64,000 nt of DNA from Chryseobacterium gambrini (GCF_900156825.1 NZ_FTOV01000003.1:496001-560000); one strand, 5' to 3'. Counted from the first letter of the stretch, positions 47,876 through 56,039 are shown. Translations and numbers: made by a program. Notes: generated from the sequence alone by a model not told the origin.

Positions 47876-47910
47876 GACTCTCAAACCCAAAACATCCTCA
47901 AACCCAAAGT

Positions 47911-48834
47911 ATGCAGACAACAGATACAGTACTAATGATAGAGCCGATTGCATTCGGATTTAATGCAGAAACGGCAAAGAACAATTATTTTCAGGTAGAG
48001 CAGAAAGGTTTCGATACCCAGTTCAAAGCTTTGTCTGAATTTAAAGCTTTTGTTGAAAAGTTACGAAGCAAAGGAATTAACGTAATCACAGTAAAAGATA
48101 CATTAGATCCACACACTCCGGATTCTATTTTCCCGAACAACTGGGTAAGTTTTCACAAAGACGGAAAAGTGGTTTTATATCCGATGTTTGCTTCTAACAG
48201 AAGAGTAGAAAGAAGAGACGATATCATCGAAACCATCAAAGAACAGGGATTTGAAGTCGCTGAAATCGACGACTGGTCTTTCCCGGAAACACAGGGACAT
48301 TTTTTGGAAGGAACAGGAAGCATGATCTTCGATCACGATAACAAAATTGCTTACGGTTCGGTTTCTTTAAGACTGGATGAAAACCTGTTCAGAGAATTTT
48401 GCGAGAAGTACGGTTTTACGCCGGTTGTTTTTCATTCATTCCAAACCGTTGGAGAAGAGAGACTTCCGATTTACCACACCAACGTGATGATGTGTGTAGC
48501 AGATAAATTTGTGGTAATCTGTCTGGATTGTATCGATGATGAACTCGAAAGAAGCAAAGTCATTGAAACCATTAAAAATTCAGGAAAAGAAATTATTGAA
48601 ATTTCTGAAGAGCAGATGCAGCAGTTTGCAGGAAATATGCTTCAGGTAAATAATAAAGACGGACAGAAATTTTTGGTGATGAGTGAAACCGCTTATAAAT
48701 CCTTACATCAGGATCAGGTTTCAGCAATTGAAAAGTATTGTGAGATTATCTACTCAGATTTAAATACCATTGAAGTAAACGGAGGGGGAAGTGCACGTTG
48801 TATGCTTGCAGAAGTTTTCTTACCAAAAAAATAA
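47911..48834 (+). CDS. ctlX: citrulline-utilisation hydrolase (CtlX)
   Basis: 307 residues, pentein superfamily. The opening TVLMIEPIAFGFNAETAKNNYFQ, FPNNWVSFH, LEGTGSMIFDH, YHTNVMMC and Cys297 in GGGSARCMLAE match CtlX, which hydrolyses citrulline to ornithine. This would supply ornithine, a polyamine precursor, to the operon that follows 25 bases downstream. Confidence 0.88.
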   Translation: MQTTDTVLMIEPIAFGFNAETAKNNYFQVEQKGFDTQFKALSEFKAFVEKLRSKGINVITVKDTLDPHTPDSIFPNNWVSFHKDGKVVLYPMFASNRRVERRDDIIETIKEQGFEVAEIDDWSFPETQGHFLEGTGSMIFDHDNKIAYGSVSLRLDENLFREFCEKYGFTPVVFHSFQTVGEERLPIYHTNVMMCVADKFVVICLDCIDDELERSKVIETIKNSGKEIIEISEEQMQQFAGNMLQVNNKDGQKFLVMSETAYKSLHQDQVSAIEKYCEIIYSDLNTIEVNGGGSARCMLAEVFLPKK

Positions 48835-48858
48835 TATATTTGCTGAAAATACATTGAA

Positions 48859-49218
48859 TTGGAATCATTAACCAGCAAAGGTTTACATATTCTTCTGACT
48901 TTGGAAACGGAGTCAGAAGCTTTGTTAATAGACGGTGACGGTTTCTTGGCATTTACCAGAGATATGCTCGCAACAAAAGACGTGGAAATTGTAGGAATTA
49001 CCAGTCATATTTTTGAAAATAAGAGCTTCACTTCCGCGGTTTGTCTTAAAGAATCCCACCTCTGTATTCATACGTGGCCGGAATTTAAACAACTTACTTT
49101 TGATGTTTTTCTCTGCAATTATCTGCAGGATAACACAGAGAAAGTTGAAAAAATTGCAGATGAAGTAATAGAATATTTTAAAGCTAAAACCATTCAGAAA
49201 CACAAAATTTACAGATAA
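48859..49218 (+). CDS. speD: S-adenosylmethionine decarboxylase-family proenzyme
   Basis: 119 residues from TTG 48859; no ATG occurs near and the frame is otherwise complete (MESLTSKGLHILL). AdoMetDC markers: KESHLCIHTWPE, where the proenzyme would be cut between Glu65 and Ser66 to give the pyruvoyl group, His71, and Cys86 in FDVFLCN. The usual glycine after that Cys is Asn here. Gives decarboxylated AdoMet for aminopropyl transfer by the SpeE-like protein. Gene symbol by family; substrate not proven. Confidence 0.85.
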   Translation: MESLTSKGLHILLTLETESEALLIDGDGFLAFTRDMLATKDVEIVGITSHIFENKSFTSAVCLKESHLCIHTWPEFKQLTFDVFLCNYLQDNTEKVEKIADEVIEYFKAKTIQKHKIYR

Positions 49219-49221
49219 AAA

Positions 49222-50697
49222 ATGTTTTACGTTTGTCCTGCCTGCGAATCCGGAAATAAGCTGGATCTTACTTTCGATATAAAAGAATACGTCTGCAAGA
49301 CCTGTTCTTATCTTATTGATGTCGAAAATAATAAACATCAGAAACACATTAAAATTCCTACAGAAAATGTAGTATTGGATATCGGACAGAAAGGAATCAT
49401 CGACAATACAGAATATACCGTCACCGGAATTATCATCCGTAAATATGGGACAAGTATCTTTTGGAGAGAATATTATTTAAAAGATACAAAAGGAAAAGAT
49501 GCTTTCTTAAGTGAAAGTGATGGTCATTGGGTTTTGCTTCACACTATTGATAAAATGGATGTGAAAAGAAAATCATGGAACAGTATTATTCTGGAATATG
49601 GAGCTGTAAGTTTCAGAAAATATGAAACTACGGAGTGCCATATTCATGCTGCCGCTGGTTTTTTCGAAGAAAGACTCGATTTCGGAATTTCTACTTACAA
49701 AGAATATGTAAACGGAATCTATATGGTTTCTGAGGAAAAATCTAAAACCAGCGTACAATATTTTTCAGGCAAACACATCTCAAAATACAAAGTAAAAAAA
49801 GCGTTCGGGATTTCAAATCTTCCCAATTATTCAGGAATAGGAATTGTTCAGCCGTTTTATGTAAATGTAAAACACACCATTAATATTATGGCGGTTTCGG
49901 CATTACTAATTAGTCTGATCCAATTGTATGTAGTCGGGACGAGAACCAATAAATCGGTTTTTGAGCAGGAGATTAATTTTGCAGATGTCCGCAATAAAGA
50001 AATGGTCAGTAAAAGCTTTGATTTATCAGGCGGTTCTGCCCCGTTAAAAGTTGAGGTATATTCCAATGTGGATAATTCATGGGCAAATGTCGGCTTAGGA
50101 TTGGTGAACGAGAAAACCAACGAAATTGTGTTTGCTTCAAAAGACATCGAAGAATATCACGGTTATGAAGACGGTGAAAACTGGAGCGAAGGAAGGCGGG
50201 ATGAAAGTTTTAATTTCTGCGGAGTTGCTCCCGGAAAATACCACTTTATTATTTCGGCAGAAAAACAGGAAACTCCAAAGGTTATGCCTCCATCATATTA
50301 CGCAACCCAAGACGGAAGTTTAACCTTGTCCAGAGATAACAACGGAACCATTAATGTTACCAACAACAATACGATGGAAACAACGGCTTTCGGAGACTCT
50401 AAAATGATTAAGGAAGACACAATAAGCAGCCTCGGACAGTTTGTTCATCAGACTTTAGGAAAAGCGGATATCGACTCCCTTCTGAATACCAATCTTGCAG
50501 CCGGAACTACTACTTCTGCAGTCAGCGAAAATAAATCTGTTAAAATTAAGGCAGAATGGCTTCCTGTTTCCTTCAGGAATTTTGTGTTTATTCTTTTATT
50601 TATCATCGCGTTTGTTGTAGCAGTCTGGTTCGGAAGAAAATCTTTCGAAAGATCAAAATGGTTCAATAGTTCAAATTCACCTTACACCTATTCATAA
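49222..50697 (+). CDS. DUF4178 protein with zinc ribbon and membrane segments
   Basis: 491 residues. N-terminal zinc ribbon CPAC (5-8) and CKTC (25-28), then a DUF4178 domain (about 45-200: IGQKGIIDNTEYTVTGII), a membrane helix (about 215-233), a soluble domain, and a C-terminal helix (about 455-480). Starts 3 bases after speD. DUF4178 is a frequent neighbour of DUF350 and SpeE-like proteins; its job is unknown. Confidence 0.8.
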   Translation: MFYVCPACESGNKLDLTFDIKEYVCKTCSYLIDVENNKHQKHIKIPTENVVLDIGQKGIIDNTEYTVTGIIIRKYGTSIFWREYYLKDTKGKDAFLSESDGHWVLLHTIDKMDVKRKSWNSIILEYGAVSFRKYETTECHIHAAAGFFEERLDFGISTYKEYVNGIYMVSEEKSKTSVQYFSGKHISKYKVKKAFGISNLPNYSGIGIVQPFYVNVKHTINIMAVSALLISLIQLYVVGTRTNKSVFEQEINFADVRNKEMVSKSFDLSGGSAPLKVEVYSNVDNSWANVGLGLVNEKTNEIVFASKDIEEYHGYEDGENWSEGRRDESFNFCGVAPGKYHFIISAEKQETPKVMPPSYYATQDGSLTLSRDNNGTINVTNNNTMETTAFGDSKMIKEDTISSLGQFVHQTLGKADIDSLLNTNLAAGTTTSAVSENKSVKIKAEWLPVSFRNFVFILLFIIAFVVAVWFGRKSFERSKWFNSSNSPYTYS

Positions 50698-50700
50698 ACG

Positions 50701-50898
50701 ATGGAAAATATCATTAACTACATAAAAGAACACTGGATTCTCTGTCTTATCGGAGTGTTTTTTGTCGGCTGGTTTACTTACCTCACTTTTGACGGCAACC
50801 AGTTCTGCGACTGTGAAAAAACAGAAACCTACAGAGACGGAACCACAAGAAGACATCACTCTTCCGGAGTGGGATATTACAGATACTATCACAAATAA
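50701..50898 (+). CDS. small single-pass membrane protein, unknown
   Basis: 65 residues: a membrane helix (about 10-30) then a basic, aromatic tail rich in His, Arg and Tyr (HHSSGVGYYRYYHK). Starts 3 bases after the DUF4178 gene, so it belongs to the operon; too short for function. Confidence 0.65.
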   Translation: MENIINYIKEHWILCLIGVFFVGWFTYLTFDGNQFCDCEKTETYRDGTTRRHHSSGVGYYRYYHK

Positions 50899-50909
50899 AA
50901 CCTAAAATT

Positions 50910-51125
50910 ATGGATCAGATCAACTTTTTACCGGTCATCAATTCAGTCATTTATTCCTTCTTGGGAATTGCAATCCTGCTGGTTTGCTATCTAATTATTG
51001 AAAAATTAACGCCGGAAAAAACATGGCACGAAATCGCTCACAATAAAAATACTGCTTTGGCGATTATTTTCGGAGCATTTATCATCGGGATTTCAATTAT
51101 CATAAGCGCAGCGATTCATGGATAA
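50910..51125 (+). CDS. DUF350 membrane protein
   Basis: 71 residues, two membrane helices around a short charged loop (KLTPEKTWHEIAHNKN) and a C-terminal GAFIIGISIIISAAIHG helix, typical of the DUF350 repeat; this is one repeat rather than the two or more of long members. Ends 8 bases inside the SpeE-like gene. Confidence 0.85.
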   Translation: MDQINFLPVINSVIYSFLGIAILLVCYLIIEKLTPEKTWHEIAHNKNTALAIIFGAFIIGISIIISAAIHG

Positions 51126-52632
51126 AAAGAGGATTCCTCTTGAACTGCTGTTGATGTTTTCGGTATTTGTCATCGCTACCTGCGGACTGATCTACGAATT
51201 GGTGGCGGGAGCTTTGGCGAGCTATCTTTTGGGCGATTCCGTAAAACAGTTTTCCTTCATCATCGGAGTCTATCTTTTTTCGATGGGAGTAGGCTCATAT
51301 TTTGCCAAATTCATCAAAGGAAATTTAATTGATAAATTCATAGAAATTGAAATTCTGGTCGGGATCATCGGTGGAATAAGCTCTGTGGTTTTATTTATTC
51401 TGTTCAATACTTTGGCTCATTTTGAAGCCGTGCTGTATCTCTTTGTCTTTTTTACGGGATGTCTGGTTGGAGTAGAAATTCCGTTGTTGATGAACATTCT
51501 AAAAGACAGGGTTGAGTTCAAGGATCTCGTTTCAAATGTTTTCGCCTTTGATTATATCGGAGCTTTATTGGCTTCTATTCTGTTTCCTTTGGTACTGATT
51601 CCGCAATTGGGAATCGTAAAAACCCCTTTGTTTTTTGGCTTGGTTAATATTTCAATTGCCATATTTTTATGTTTCTATCTGAAAAAAGAACTTTCAAAAC
51701 CAGTTTCATTAAGAGTTAAATCAATCGGAGCCTTTCTTTTGCTTGTTATTCTCTTTATTTTTTCGGACAGAATTTTATCATTTTCAGAAGAAAAATTATA
51801 TGGTGAAAATGTCGTTTACACCAAAAGTTCGCCCTACCAAAGAATCGTTTTAACCAGAAACAGCCGCGAATTCAGATTATATTTGAATAATAATTTACAG
51901 TTTTCTTCAGTAGACGAATACCGTTATCACGAAGCGTTGGTTCATCCTGCGATGTCGATGGCTAAAAAGATTGATCATATTTTAATTCTCGGCGGTGGAG
52001 ACGGTTTCGCAGTTCGTGAAGTTTTAAAATACAAAGAAGTAAAAGACATCACCTTGGTCGATTTAGACGGAGAAATGACGAACTTTTTCAGGAATAATGA
52101 AACGATGCGCCAATTGAACCAAAGTTCTTTATCCAATCCAAAGCTGAAAGTAATCAACAAAGATGCTTATATCTGGGTAAAAGAAAACTCAAAAAAGTAC
52201 GATGTCATCATTATCGATTTTCCGGATCCTTCCAATTACAGTTTAGGAAAATTGTATTCCTTACAGTTTCACAAAGAGCTGGAAAGACTGACTACTTTAG
52301 ATACAAAGATTGTGGTACAGACTACTTCTCCTTACTTTGCCCCGAAATCTTTCTGGTGTATTGAGAAAACAATTAATCAGGTTTTTCCTTTTACTTCCGC
52401 GTATCATACGTATGTTCCGTCATTCGGAGAATGGGGATTTTCAATGGCTTCCTTTGAACCGATCAACAATAAAATCTATCGTAAAATTCCGAATCTGAAA
52501 TTTTATGATTACAATTTCTCACAGCTTTCTTACTTTACAAAAGATATGAAAACCAAAGATATCGAAGTCAATCGATTGGATAACCAGATTTTAGTACGGT
52601 ATTTTGATGAAGAATGGGGTAAAGTTCAATAG
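51118..52632 (+). CDS. speE: membrane-anchored spermidine synthase-like aminopropyltransferase
   Basis: 504 residues. The first about 220 form seven or so membrane helices (LIYELVAGALASYLLGDS), the rest a SpeE-type Rossmann fold: ILGGGDGFAVREVLKY, DLDGEM and IIIDFPDPSNYSLGKLYS, where DFPDP replaces the usual acidic motif. Membrane fusions of this kind occur with DUF350 and AdoMetDC-like genes. Transfers an aminopropyl group in classical members; the acceptor here is uncertain and could be a membrane or peptide component. Overlaps the DUF350 gene by 8 bases. Confidence 0.85.
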   Translation: MDKKRIPLELLLMFSVFVIATCGLIYELVAGALASYLLGDSVKQFSFIIGVYLFSMGVGSYFAKFIKGNLIDKFIEIEILVGIIGGISSVVLFILFNTLAHFEAVLYLFVFFTGCLVGVEIPLLMNILKDRVEFKDLVSNVFAFDYIGALLASILFPLVLIPQLGIVKTPLFFGLVNISIAIFLCFYLKKELSKPVSLRVKSIGAFLLLVILFIFSDRILSFSEEKLYGENVVYTKSSPYQRIVLTRNSREFRLYLNNNLQFSSVDEYRYHEALVHPAMSMAKKIDHILILGGGDGFAVREVLKYKEVKDITLVDLDGEMTNFFRNNETMRQLNQSSLSNPKLKVINKDAYIWVKENSKKYDVIIIDFPDPSNYSLGKLYSLQFHKELERLTTLDTKIVVQTTSPYFAPKSFWCIEKTINQVFPFTSAYHTYVPSFGEWGFSMASFEPINNKIYRKIPNLKFYDYNFSQLSYFTKDMKTKDIEVNRLDNQILVRYFDEEWGKVQ

Positions 52633-52634
52633 AA

Positions 52635-52677
52635 AAGTGTCAATTATTTATTATATTTGTGTCATAAATTGATACTT
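52635..52677 (+). promoter_or_regulatory. operator dyad of the toxin-antitoxin promoter
   Basis: AAGTGTCAATT (52635-52645) and AATTGATACTT (52667-52677) are inverted with one mismatch in eleven. They bracket the -7 element TATATTTG at 52652-52659, as expected of autorepression by an antitoxin or toxin-antitoxin complex. Confidence 0.75.
52652..52659 (+). promoter_or_regulatory. -7 promoter element of the toxin-antitoxin pair
   Basis: TATATTTG, exact TAnnTTTG match, 32 bases before the antitoxin start. Confidence 0.65.
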
Positions 52678-52690
52678 AAATTGTAAAAAT

Positions 52691-53035
52691 ATGATAGCTG
52701 AAATTGAAAAATATATAGAAATCCAGAACAACATCGATCAGATTCTGAAAGATTCACCATTTAAAATTTCTTATATTATCGAAAAAACAGGGATCAAAAA
52801 GCCGACCTTTTTTAAAAAAATGAAAGAAAAGAGATTTACTTCCGAAGAACTGCTTTCTATTGCCAAAGTAATGGAACCTGTTTATAGAAATGAAACCCAT
52901 GAAGAGATTCTTGAGTCTTTAAAAAGGGCTGAAGAAGATATTGAAAATGGCAGAACTGTTTCCTTCAGAGAATTTTTAGCAGAGAAAAGAAAAAATTTGA
53001 TACAGTCTAAGAATGATAAGAGTCGAAATAACTGA
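52691..53035 (+). CDS. antitoxin with HTH-like N-terminus
   Basis: 114 residues. The first 60 form a helix-turn-helix-like unit (FKISYIIEKTGIKKPTFFKKM), probably DNA-binding; the C-terminal part, with EDIENGRTVSFREFLAEKRK, is the type of flexible segment that wraps the toxin. It overlaps the toxin gene by 23 bases. Family not certain; role taken from layout and from the operator dyad. Confidence 0.75.
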   Translation: MIAEIEKYIEIQNNIDQILKDSPFKISYIIEKTGIKKPTFFKKMKEKRFTSEELLSIAKVMEPVYRNETHEEILESLKRAEEDIENGRTVSFREFLAEKRKNLIQSKNDKSRNN

Positions 53036-53315
53036 AGAAGCTCAACAGGACATTGACAATATTGGAGAATTTCTTCTGCAAAATTGGAATGAAAAGGTTT
53101 TGTTGAATTTTTACGATAAGCTGGAGAATGCAATTACAATCTTAGAATCAGGAAAAGTCTTTTTTGAAAAATATGAAAATACCAAGTATAGAAAATTCCT
53201 TTTAACAAAACATAATACCATGATTTGTGATCTCAGAGCAGATGTTCTCTATGTTTTAAGAGTTATCAACAATTTTCAGAATCCCGATGACAATTACGAA
53301 AGCATCTCAAAATAA
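53013..53315 (+). CDS. RelE/ParE-superfamily toxin
   Basis: 100 residues. Fold pattern fits RelE/ParE: N-terminal strand RVEITEEAQQDIDNIGEFL, helix, then strands and a C-terminal YVLRVINNFQNPD. ParE members inhibit gyrase and RelE members cleave mRNA in the ribosome; the Arg/Lys set at the end is sparse, so ParE-like is the better guess. Its stop is 10 bases before the start of the next gene. Confidence 0.85.
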   Translation: MIRVEITEEAQQDIDNIGEFLLQNWNEKVLLNFYDKLENAITILESGKVFFEKYENTKYRKFLLTKHNTMICDLRADVLYVLRVINNFQNPDDNYESISK

Positions 53316-53325
53316 CCATTAAATC

Positions 53326-54927
53326 TTGCCAACTCAGCCCACTCAATTTTCACGTAAAGATTTCCTTAAAACCATGTTCTTAGGCAGTCTCATTATTCCT
53401 TTTTTACACTATTGCAGTAAAAAAGGCAAATCGTTATTGCTAAAAATCACCGGAACCAATCATATTTTAGGGCACAAACTCTGGGCAAAAGATTTTCCTC
53501 AACCTACGGAAGAAATTCGCACAAAATACCTCGTTGTCGGCGGAGGAATTTCAGGACTTTCGGCATGTAGATTTTTCAGTCAGAATCAGGAAAACAATTA
53601 TCTTTTGCTCGAAATGGAAAACCATTTAGGCGGAAACTCTTCCAACGGACAGAACAAATTTTCAAAATTTCCTTTAGGAGCCCATTATTTGCCATTGCCG
53701 AATAAAGAAAATACTGAAATCATCCAATTTCTGAAAGAATGCAGAATGTATCAGGGAAACGATGAAAACGGCGATCCGATTTTGGATGAATATCAGATGA
53801 CTTTTCCGCAACAGGAACGGTTATTTTTTAAAAATTCATGGCAAAACGATATCGTTCCGCAAAACGGAATTTCCACAGAAACAAAAGCGGAATTTGAACG
53901 GTTTTTTAAAATGATGGATCACTTTCAGCATAAAAAAGATGCGGAAGGAAAATATTGGTTTGCCATTCCGGTTCACGATTCCAGCCGGGAAGATGAGGTT
54001 TTACAACTAGAGAAGATTATTTTCAAAGACTGGCTGAAACAAGAAAATTTTACATCTGAAGAATTACTCTGGCTGTTGGATTATTCCTGTCGCGACGATT
54101 ACGGTTTGGGAATCAATTATGTTTCAGCTTGGGCGGGAATTCATTATTTCGCCGGAAGAAAAAACAACTGGAGCAAAAAATACAAAGATCAGGTTTTTAC
54201 ATGGCCGGAAGGAAATGCAAGACTGGCAAAACATTTTTCAAAATATATAAAAGAAAAATCTTTACAGAATCATTTGGTCTTTGATGTTAAGATCAATGAT
54301 AACGATGTTGAGGTTTTAAGTTTCGACAATTTTCAGAAAAAGACAAAAAAGATCATGGCTGAAAAAGTTCTGTTTGCGACTCCGCAATTCATCAACGAAA
54401 GAATTTTCAACAATAAAAGGGCTGAACATTTTAACTATGTTCCGTGGCTTTTAACAACGATTACTTTACAAAACGATTTCGGAGGAGATGAAGAATTGGC
54501 TTGGGATAACGTAATCTACGGTTCTGATGGTCTAGGATATATTTATGATCAGCATCAGGATGTAGAGCAAATTATGGGTGAAAAAGTGATTACCTACTAC
54601 AGAAGTTTTTCTACCAATGACTGTAAAAAAGCAAGAAAAAAATTATACGGTCTGAAAGAAGATCAGTTGAAAAGCCTTGTTTTGGAAGATTTAAAAAAAG
54701 CCCATCCTATGATCGAAGATTTTATCCTCGAAATGCAGTTTCACAAAATCGGTCATGCGATGATTGCGCCGGTTCCGAACCAGATTTTTGAAAATTCCGA
54801 AATGGCAAAACAGCCGATTAACGGAAAAGTTTTCTTTGCCCATTCTGATCTTTCAGGAATTTCAATTTTCGAGGAAGCATTTTATCAGGGATGGAGAACC
54901 GCAAAAGAGATGCAACAATTTGATTAA
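53326..54927 (+). CDS. FAD-dependent amine-oxidase-type oxidoreductase, probably exported by Tat
   Basis: 533 residues from TTG 53326. The N-terminus QFSRKDFLKTMF is a Tat-like motif with Arg-Lys in place of Arg-Arg, then a hydrophobic segment and a possible lipobox (FLHYC); starting at the internal ATG 53374 would cut it off, so TTG is preferred. FAD fold YLVVGGGISGLSACRFF, then EMENHLGGNSS, both of flavin amine oxidases; the end GISIFEEAFYQGWRTAKEM is the usual FAD-contacting segment. Could oxidise a polyamine or amine made by the upstream operon; inferred. Confidence 0.8.
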   Translation: MPTQPTQFSRKDFLKTMFLGSLIIPFLHYCSKKGKSLLLKITGTNHILGHKLWAKDFPQPTEEIRTKYLVVGGGISGLSACRFFSQNQENNYLLLEMENHLGGNSSNGQNKFSKFPLGAHYLPLPNKENTEIIQFLKECRMYQGNDENGDPILDEYQMTFPQQERLFFKNSWQNDIVPQNGISTETKAEFERFFKMMDHFQHKKDAEGKYWFAIPVHDSSREDEVLQLEKIIFKDWLKQENFTSEELLWLLDYSCRDDYGLGINYVSAWAGIHYFAGRKNNWSKKYKDQVFTWPEGNARLAKHFSKYIKEKSLQNHLVFDVKINDNDVEVLSFDNFQKKTKKIMAEKVLFATPQFINERIFNNKRAEHFNYVPWLLTTITLQNDFGGDEELAWDNVIYGSDGLGYIYDQHQDVEQIMGEKVITYYRSFSTNDCKKARKKLYGLKEDQLKSLVLEDLKKAHPMIEDFILEMQFHKIGHAMIAPVPNQIFENSEMAKQPINGKVFFAHSDLSGISIFEEAFYQGWRTAKEMQQFD

Positions 54928-54944
54928 TATTAAAATAAGAATTC

Positions 54945-54977
54945 AAACCTAACAGGTTTTTAAAACCTGTTAGGTTT
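54945..54977 (+). repeat. perfect palindrome, REP-like or terminator
   Basis: AAACCTAACAGGTTT (54945-54959) repeats inverted at 54963-54977 with a 3-base loop, 15 bp without mismatch. No long T-run follows. It lies 14 bases before the next start codon. Such dispersed palindromes are frequent in flavobacterial intergenic regions, so copies elsewhere are likely. Confidence 0.8.
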
Positions 54978-54990
54978 CCCAAAAATAAAA

Positions 54991-56016
54991 ATGAAACAAC
55001 CCTGGATCCATAACGCAAAAACAGACGGCTGGTTTATCCTGTCGCCGCCTTTCATTATTTTGCTGATTGTTTTCTTATTTCAGAAACAGGTTCAGGGACT
55101 GGAAAATCATTATTCCTTTTACACATGGCTTTTCCTGATTGTTTTTGTGGATGTTGCGCATGTGTATTCTACTTTATTTAAAACGTATTTCGTTAAAGAG
55201 GAAGTCAGAAAAAGAAAACTGTTGTACTATGGAATTCCTGCATTGAGCTGGATTTTGGGATTGATTTTATACCAGTTCGGGAGTCTTACGTTTTGGTCGG
55301 TGTTGGCTTTGATTGCTGTTTTTCATTTTATCAGACAGCAATATGGTTTCATGAGAATTTATGCCAGATTTGAACCCAATAACTGGAGTAAAAAGTTGGA
55401 TGAAATTGCGGTGTATTCTGCTACAATTTTTCCGATGTTGTATTGGTTTAAAACACCGAGAGCTTTTACGTGGTTTGTACAAAATGAGTTCAATTGGCTT
55501 CAGCATCTTCCGGATTATATTCCAGTCATTAAGATTTTATATTTCGGGATTTTAATAATTTGGATCGTAAAAACGGTGTATGAATTTGTTAAAACCAGAC
55601 AATTTAATATTCCGAAAATTGCGTTAATTTCAGGGACTTATCTTTCGTGGTATTTCGGAATTGTTTATTTCAACAACGATCTGGTTTTCACTTTCCTGAA
55701 TGTGATTTCACACGGAATTCCTTATATCGCCTTAATTTACATCAGAGAAATAAAGCAAAAAGAAGATCAAAATCTAAACCGTCTTTCTTTATTCAAATCT
55801 GCTTTCGGGATATTTTTGTTTATTCTCGTTATTCTTGCTTTTGCATTTTTCGAAGAATTTCTATGGGAAATATTGGTTTGGAACGAACATTTTTCATTAC
55901 ATCTGAATGTTTCTTTAGACTGGTTTCAGTTTTTAGTCCCTTTATTGGTCGTTCCTCAGCTTACGCATTACTTATTGGATGGCTTTATTTGGAGAAAACC
56001 GAAAAAAGTTAATTAA
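54991..56016 (+). CDS. polytopic membrane protein with conserved-looking histidines
   Basis: 341 residues, about eight helices. Histidines sit in the membrane borders: DVAHVYSTLF, AVFHFIRQQYGF, ISHGIPYIAL and LTHYLLDGFIWR. This distribution resembles membrane metal enzymes such as desaturase or Blh-like oxygenases, but I do not recognise the family. It follows the oxidoreductase and may act with it. Confidence 0.65.
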   Translation: MKQPWIHNAKTDGWFILSPPFIILLIVFLFQKQVQGLENHYSFYTWLFLIVFVDVAHVYSTLFKTYFVKEEVRKRKLLYYGIPALSWILGLILYQFGSLTFWSVLALIAVFHFIRQQYGFMRIYARFEPNNWSKKLDEIAVYSATIFPMLYWFKTPRAFTWFVQNEFNWLQHLPDYIPVIKILYFGILIIWIVKTVYEFVKTRQFNIPKIALISGTYLSWYFGIVYFNNDLVFTFLNVISHGIPYIALIYIREIKQKEDQNLNRLSLFKSAFGIFLFILVILAFAFFEEFLWEILVWNEHFSLHLNVSLDWFQFLVPLLVVPQLTHYLLDGFIWRKPKKVN

Positions 56017-56021
56017 TTTTG
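56014..56021 (+). promoter_or_regulatory. -7 promoter element of the GH43 gene
   Basis: TAATTTTG, exact match, overlapping the stop of the previous gene. It covers a TTG at 56019 from which the frame could open, so ATG 56040 is the start. Confidence 0.6.
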
Positions 56022-56039
56022 TCCTCAAAGTTAAAACAT

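Noticed and set aside
56019..56039. TTG start of the GH43 gene
   Set aside because: It lies within the promoter element; ATG 56040 opens a proper signal peptide.
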